Positions 60,143 to 64,000 of a stretch of DNA of 64,000 nt are shown here, piece after piece. The position numbers were made by a program, and so were the translations under genes. How positions within the stretch are numbered: the first letter of the stretch is position 1; each line of letters opens with the position of its first letter. The notes beneath the pieces were generated by a model, which saw only the letters and a program-made list of their open reading frames with translations, made no database searches and was not told the DNA's origin. The stretch is from contig NZ_JAYGHP010000002.1 of NCBI RefSeq assembly GCF_034932065.1, forward strand, positions 124,001 through 188,000, in the 5' to 3' direction. This stretch comes from Crocosphaera sp. UHCC 0190 (GTDB taxonomy: Bacteria > Cyanobacteriota > Cyanobacteriia > Cyanobacteriales > Microcystaceae).

Positions 60143-61153
60143 ATGGGAAAACAACGGGTCTTATCAGGGGTACAACCAACCGGAAACCTGCATCTAGGCA
60201 ACTATTTAGGGGCTATTCGCACCTGGGTAGACATCCAAGAAAACTATGATAACTTCTTTTGTGTGGTCGATTTACACGCGATTACCGTCCCCCACAACCC
60301 CAAAACCTTAGCTCAAGATACTTATACTATAGCGGCTCTTTATCTCGCCTGTGGCATTGATTTAAACCACGCTACCATCTTTGTTCAATCCCATGTGACG
60401 GCCCATGCGGAACTAGCTTGGTTATTAAACTGTATCACACCTTTAAACTGGTTAGAAAGGATGATTCAGTTTAAAGAAAAAGCCGTTAAACAAGGAGAAA
60501 ATGTCAGCGTTGGACTATTAGATTATCCCGTATTAATGGCAGCAGATATTTTATTATATGATGCCGATCGCGTGCCTGTGGGAGAAGATCAAAAACAACA
60601 TTTAGAATTAACTAGAGACATTGCGGCCCGGTTTAACGATCAATTTGCTACTCCTGAAAACCCTGTTTTAAAAATACCTGAACCCTTAATTCGTACAGAA
60701 GGGGCCAGAGTAATGAGTTTAACCGATGGCAGCCGAAAAATGTCAAAATCCGACCCATCAGATCTCAGTCGTATTAATTTATTAGATCCTCCTGAATTAA
60801 TTGGCAAAAAAATTAAACGCTGTAAAACTGACCCCATTAAAGGCCTAGAATTGGACAATAAAGAACGTCCTGAATGTAACAATTTATTAGGCTTATATGG
60901 ATTATTATCAGGAAAGACGAAACAAGAAGTTATCCTTGAATGTCAAGATATGGGATGGGGACAATTTAAACCCTTACTCAGTGAGACAACGATAGCAGCC
61001 CTCGAACCAATTCAACTAAAATATCAAGAGATCATGGATAATAAAGATTATTTAGATTCTGTTTTACGAGATGGCAAAGAGAAAGCTGAAGCCGTTGCTA
61101 ATCACACTTTAAACAGGGTTAAAGACGCATTAGGCTATTTACCCACCCTTTAA
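60143..61153 (+). CDS. trpS: Tryptophanyl-tRNA synthetase
   Basis: TrpRS charges tRNA-Trp. The 336-residue class I enzyme has the HIGH-type motif PTGNLHLGNYLGAI (12-25), VDLHAITVPH, LLDYPVLMAADILLYDADRVPVGEDQKQHLELTRDIA (125-161) and KMSKS at 199-203. Length is normal. The start ATG 60143 follows a GGGGTA sequence. A metF-like gene follows after about 40 bp and may be co-transcribed. Confidence 0.97.
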   Translation: MGKQRVLSGVQPTGNLHLGNYLGAIRTWVDIQENYDNFFCVVDLHAITVPHNPKTLAQDTYTIAALYLACGIDLNHATIFVQSHVTAHAELAWLLNCITPLNWLERMIQFKEKAVKQGENVSVGLLDYPVLMAADILLYDADRVPVGEDQKQHLELTRDIAARFNDQFATPENPVLKIPEPLIRTEGARVMSLTDGSRKMSKSDPSDLSRINLLDPPELIGKKIKRCKTDPIKGLELDNKERPECNNLLGLYGLLSGKTKQEVILECQDMGWGQFKPLLSETTIAALEPIQLKYQEIMDNKDYLDSVLRDGKEKAEAVANHTLNRVKDALGYLPTL

Positions 61154-61193
61154 TCATTTTATTCAATTCTTATTATTTATTGTGACTCGTTCT

Positions 61194-62093
61194 ATGATTA
61201 ACCATTTTCGCCAAGCTGCCCAAAATAAGGAATTTCTGATCACCGCAGAAGTCACGCCCCCCAAGGGAGGAAACCCCACCCGAATGTTAGAGATGGCCAA
61301 ACAACTCAAAGGGAGAGTCCATGGGGTAAATGTCACAGATGGTAGTCGGGCCGTGTTGCGGATGTCTTCTGTGGCTGCTTCTGCTTTATTATTGCAGTAT
61401 GGCATAGAACCAATCTGTCAGGTGGCTTGCCGCGATCGCAATGTTATTGGCCTGCAAGCAGACTTGATGGGAGCCTATGCCCTGGGATTACGCAATATTC
61501 TAGCCTTAACAGGCGATCCCGTCAAAGCAGGAGATCACCCGAAAGCCAGAGCCGTTTTTGAGTTAGAATCGGTAAGATTGCTCAAATTGATTGATAATCT
61601 CAATCGTGGGGTAGACTATAATCAGAAGTCTTTACCCGATGACCCCTTAGATTTATTTGTGGGGGCCGCAGTTGATCCCCAGTCTTCTAGTTGGTCAGGG
61701 TTACAACGAAGATTTGAGAGTAAATTGGCAGCCGGGGCGCAATTTTTTCAGAGTCAATTAATTACAGATTTTGATAAATTAGACAAATTTATGCACCAAA
61801 TTGCAGCTAAATCAGATAAGCCAATTTTAGCAGGGATTTTCTTATTAAAGTCGGCGAAAAATGCTCAATTTATCAAGAAGAATGTACCAGGGGTAGAGAT
61901 TCCTGATAGTATTATTAAACGTTTAGCTGATGCAGATGAACCCTTAAAAGAAGGGGTGAAAATTGCAGCTGAACAAGTACAATTAGCTAAACAATTGTGT
62001 CAAGGAGTTCATATAATGGCTGTTAAACGAGAAGATTTAATCCCCGAAATTTTGGATCAAGCAGGTATTTCTCCCATTATTATTAAGGGTTAA
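61194..62093 (+). CDS. Methylenetetrahydrofolate reductase-like protein
   Basis: A 299-residue MTHFR-family TIM barrel that reduces methylene-THF to methyl-THF for methionine synthesis. It shows FLITAEVTPPKGGNPTRMLEMA (about 11-32), VNVTDGSRAVLRMSSVAASALLL, ICQVACRDRNVIGLQADLMGAYALGLRNILALTGDPVKAGDHP and KLAAGAQFFQSQLITDF. It is the MTHFR-domain form common in cyanobacteria and actinobacteria, more diverged than E. coli MetF. I chose ATG 61194; a GTG four codons earlier is possible. Confidence 0.9.
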   Translation: MINHFRQAAQNKEFLITAEVTPPKGGNPTRMLEMAKQLKGRVHGVNVTDGSRAVLRMSSVAASALLLQYGIEPICQVACRDRNVIGLQADLMGAYALGLRNILALTGDPVKAGDHPKARAVFELESVRLLKLIDNLNRGVDYNQKSLPDDPLDLFVGAAVDPQSSSWSGLQRRFESKLAAGAQFFQSQLITDFDKLDKFMHQIAAKSDKPILAGIFLLKSAKNAQFIKKNVPGVEIPDSIIKRLADADEPLKEGVKIAAEQVQLAKQLCQGVHIMAVKREDLIPEILDQAGISPIIIKG

Positions 62094-62608
62094 TTTAACA
62101 AAGATATCTTTGTTTTAAAATTCGGTTTCATGTTAAAAATCTCCAGTTTCCATTTAAAAAAAGAAATATTCAATATCATCATGTTTCATTCAATTCTAAC
62201 AACTTTTGCAGATGATTGGAATAGTCCAGAAATTAGTATTTATGATAATTATGAACAAAATAGAGCCAAACTTCAAGCGCGGTAATGTCAAGATAATAAA
62301 ATAAAGGCAGTAAAACAAGGATATAAAACGATGAAGCGTCTTGAATTTCCTGTAGAATATAGCTTTATAATATTATTGTTCATCAGGCTAGATTAAGTAT
62401 AGAAGAATGGAATAATCTCCAAAGAAACATATTCACTAGACTCACTTTTACATTGGAATTTTTTAAAATTTTGATGACGTAAATCAACTTCTATTATTGC
62501 TATTAATTCATCAATTTTTAATGTAACTAAATCCAATTTTCGGCAAGCTTCTAGCCATATGGTCACGGGCAAAATGGTTATAATCGTCATTTTGCCCTAA
62601 TTAACCGA
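62094..62608. other. Decayed intergenic region with gene fragments
   Basis: About 515 bp without an intact gene. A 34-codon plus-strand frame at 62181-62285 contains FADDWNSPEISIYDNYEQ, which recalls the C-terminal tail of small cyanobacterial antitoxin-like proteins. A 65-codon minus-strand frame at 62393-62590 and a short plus frame around 62330 show no family. The region looks like the worn remains of a small toxin-antitoxin-type locus, but this is weak inference. Confidence 0.35.
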
Positions 62609-64000
62609 TTAATGGGACAGATCTAAACTTGATGCTAATTCAGACACTTCTTGAATTTTGGGAGCAAAAGCATAAATCTCAGGATTAATTTCAGCAATTT
62701 GTTGATAGGAGTTACGAACCTGAGCATTAATTGCAACCGTCTTCACATCATACATTTGGGTAAAGAACTTTGGATAAAAGCCAATACCAATAATTAAGAC
62801 GATGAAACTAAAAGCAATTAGGAGTTCACGGGGTTTAGCATCGCTAAAATCTGCATCTGTGGGTAAAACACAACTATTCCCAAAACAGACCGCTTTTTCT
62901 TCCCCAGATTTGAGAGATTGGGTATCAACCAATCCGCAGGTTAAGGCCCTATCCGAACCATAGAACAATTGCCGTAGCATCGACAAAAGATAAATGGGGG
63001 TCAAAATCAGTCCTATTGCTGCTAAAAATACGGTAACAGTGCGGAAAATAGAACTATAAACATCACCGCTCGTTACTCCGACGAAAACAGAAATTTCACT
63101 AGCAAAACCACTCATTCCAGGTAGTGCGAGAGAAGCCATAGCACCAATGGTAAAGAGGGCAAAGACTTTGGGCATTATTTGTCCAATATCGCCCATTTCG
63201 TCTAAAAACATGGTGTGGGTGCGATCATAAGTGACACCAGCCAGGAAGAATAACAACGCCGCAATTAACCCGTGGGAAATTAACTGCAACATCGCACCAC
63301 TGATACCAATATCGCTAAAGGAGGCAATACCGAGCAAAACAAACCCCATGTGAGACACGGAGGAGTAGGCGAGACGGCGTTTCATGTTGGATTGGCCAAA
63401 GGAGGCAAAACCGCCGTAAACAATGTTAATTACTCCCAAAATAACTAAGATGGGCGCAAAATAGACATGAGCTTCGGGGAGCATTTCTAAGTTCAGGCGA
63501 ATTAAGCCATAGGCTCCCATTTTTAGTAATACTCCCGCCAGAATCATGGAAACGGGCGAGGAAGCTTCCCCGTGGGCATCGGGCAACCAAGTATGAAGGG
63601 GGAAAATGGCTAATTTAACCCCAAAAGCGATTAATAATCCAGCGTATAGGGGCAATTCTAAGGCGAGAGGATAGTTTTTAGCGGCTAATTCCACCATATC
63701 GAAGGTCATCTGACCACCTCCATAGAGTCCCATAGCTAAGGCGGCGATTAAAATGAAGATAGACGCGGCTGCCGTGTAGAGTAGGAATTTCATGGCTGCA
63801 TAACGTCGTTTTTGACCTCCCCAGATGGAAACCAGGAGATAGACGGGAACTAACTCTAATTCCCACATAATAAAGAGTAACAGTAAGTCTTGAGCGACAA
63901 ATACCCCTATTTGGGCTGAATATAACAGCAACATTAAAAAATAGAATAATTTTGGCTTGCGATCGACTTGCCAGGCGGCAAAGATCGAAAGGGTTGTTAC
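62609..64000 (-). CDS. ndhD: NAD(P)H-quinone oxidoreductase subunit 4 (NdhD), 5' end cut
   Basis: NdhD is a proton-pumping antiporter-like membrane subunit of the cyanobacterial NDH-1 complex, which feeds electrons into plastoquinone. The window holds 463 codons to the right edge; the frame continues upstream of the first internal Met (63934) through [20 protein letters not shown], so the N-terminus lies outside. Seen are [22 protein letters not shown] (with the key Glu), [54 protein letters not shown] and the second-half lysine helix region. The C-terminus is complete. NdhD1/D2 (respiration, cyclic flow) versus D3/D4 (CO2 uptake) cannot be told safely; the sequence looks like D1/D2. Confidence 0.95.
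   Translation of the reverse strand, partial: VTTLSIFAAWQVDRKPKLFYFLMLLLYSAQIGVFVAQDLLLLFIMWELELVPVYLLVSIWGGQKRRYAAMKFLLYTAAASIFILIAALAMGLYGGGQMTFDMVELAAKNYPLALELPLYAGLLIAFGVKLAIFPLHTWLPDAHGEASSPVSMILAGVLLKMGAYGLIRLNLEMLPEAHVYFAPILVILGVINIVYGGFASFGQSNMKRRLAYSSVSHMGFVLLGIASFSDIGISGAMLQLISHGLIAALLFFLAGVTYDRTHTMFLDEMGDIGQIMPKVFALFTIGAMASLALPGMSGFASEISVFVGVTSGDVYSSIFRTVTVFLAAIGLILTPIYLLSMLRQLFYGSDRALTCGLVDTQSLKSGEEKAVCFGNSCVLPTDADFSDAKPRELLIAFSFIVLIIGIGFYPKFFTQMYDVKTVAINAQVRNSYQQIAEINPEIYAFAPKIQEVSELASSLDLSH

Noticed and set aside
62393-62590. 65-codon minus-strand frame before ndhD
   Set aside because: No family, irregular composition and no clear start; kept only as part of the decayed intergenic region.

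Overview
The window is a stretch of cyanobacterial chromosome. The evidence is gene content (chlL, chlN, light-dependent por, phytoene desaturase and synthase, ycf66, ndhD, zipN/ftn2, cyanobacterial small conserved genes), many copies of the HIP1-type octamer GCGATCGC, heptanucleotide tandem repeats and families of short palindromic repeats. The moderately AT-rich base use and the gene mix suggest a unicellular Cyanothece/Crocosphaera-like organism. That placement is inference only. Almost everything is ordinary housekeeping on both strands in short operons. I see no transposase, phage, integrase, rRNA or CRISPR array.

Layout. 1-9.1 kb: 5' part of recR, a conserved hypothetical, gatA, an alpha/beta hydrolase, a SepF-like protein, a membrane-anchored pseudo-caspase, rpmF, tRNA-Ala(UGC), trhO and cbiD. 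9.1-17.6 kb: lysC, two tiny conserved ORFs, infC, an RluA-family protein, a Uma2 remnant, coaX, a Lin0512-family gene, a secreted protein, a TldE/PmbA protease subunit and an apparently exported pterin dehydratase. 17.6-31.9 kb: a 1982-residue TamB-like protein divergent from ycf66, then a solute-binding protein, an AI-2E-family membrane protein, folD, a lipoprotein overlapping a Nudix hydrolase, a C-terminal processing protease, rpsN and aat. 32-36.5 kb: chlL, a small ORF, chlN and por, so both routes of protochlorophyllide reduction are encoded side by side (chlB is absent here). 36.9-47 kb: a PEP-CTERM protein, gltX, an ABC-2 permease, cax, murA, an AT-rich GT-C-like membrane protein and guaB3. 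47-56.6 kb: two convergent DUF29 genes, pds-crtB (first steps of carotenoid synthesis), two related PEP-CTERM proteins, zipN and pdhA. 56.7-64 kb: miaE, a decayed helicase/DprA-like pair, a DUF815 ATPase, trpS, a metF-like gene and ndhD, which runs off the right edge.

Functionally the window serves chlorophyll and carotenoid synthesis (chlL/chlN/por, pds/crtB), translation (gatA, infC, rpmF, rpsN, gltX, trpS, trhO, miaE, tRNA-Ala), cofactors (cbiD, coaX, folD, metF), cell division and envelope (zipN, SepF-like, murA, TamB), and photosynthetic electron transport (ndhD).

No clearly new multi-gene system is evident. The most unusual items are an orthocaspase-like protein whose His/Cys dyad is replaced by Tyr/Gln, a recR frame whose best start is ATT, an RluA-family protein with Gly at the catalytic Asp position, a pterin dehydratase with a signal peptide, a collapsed RecQ-like/phosphoribosyltransferase plus DprA-like cassette, an internally deleted Uma2 gene, and an AT-rich GT-C-like membrane protein with no partner genes.
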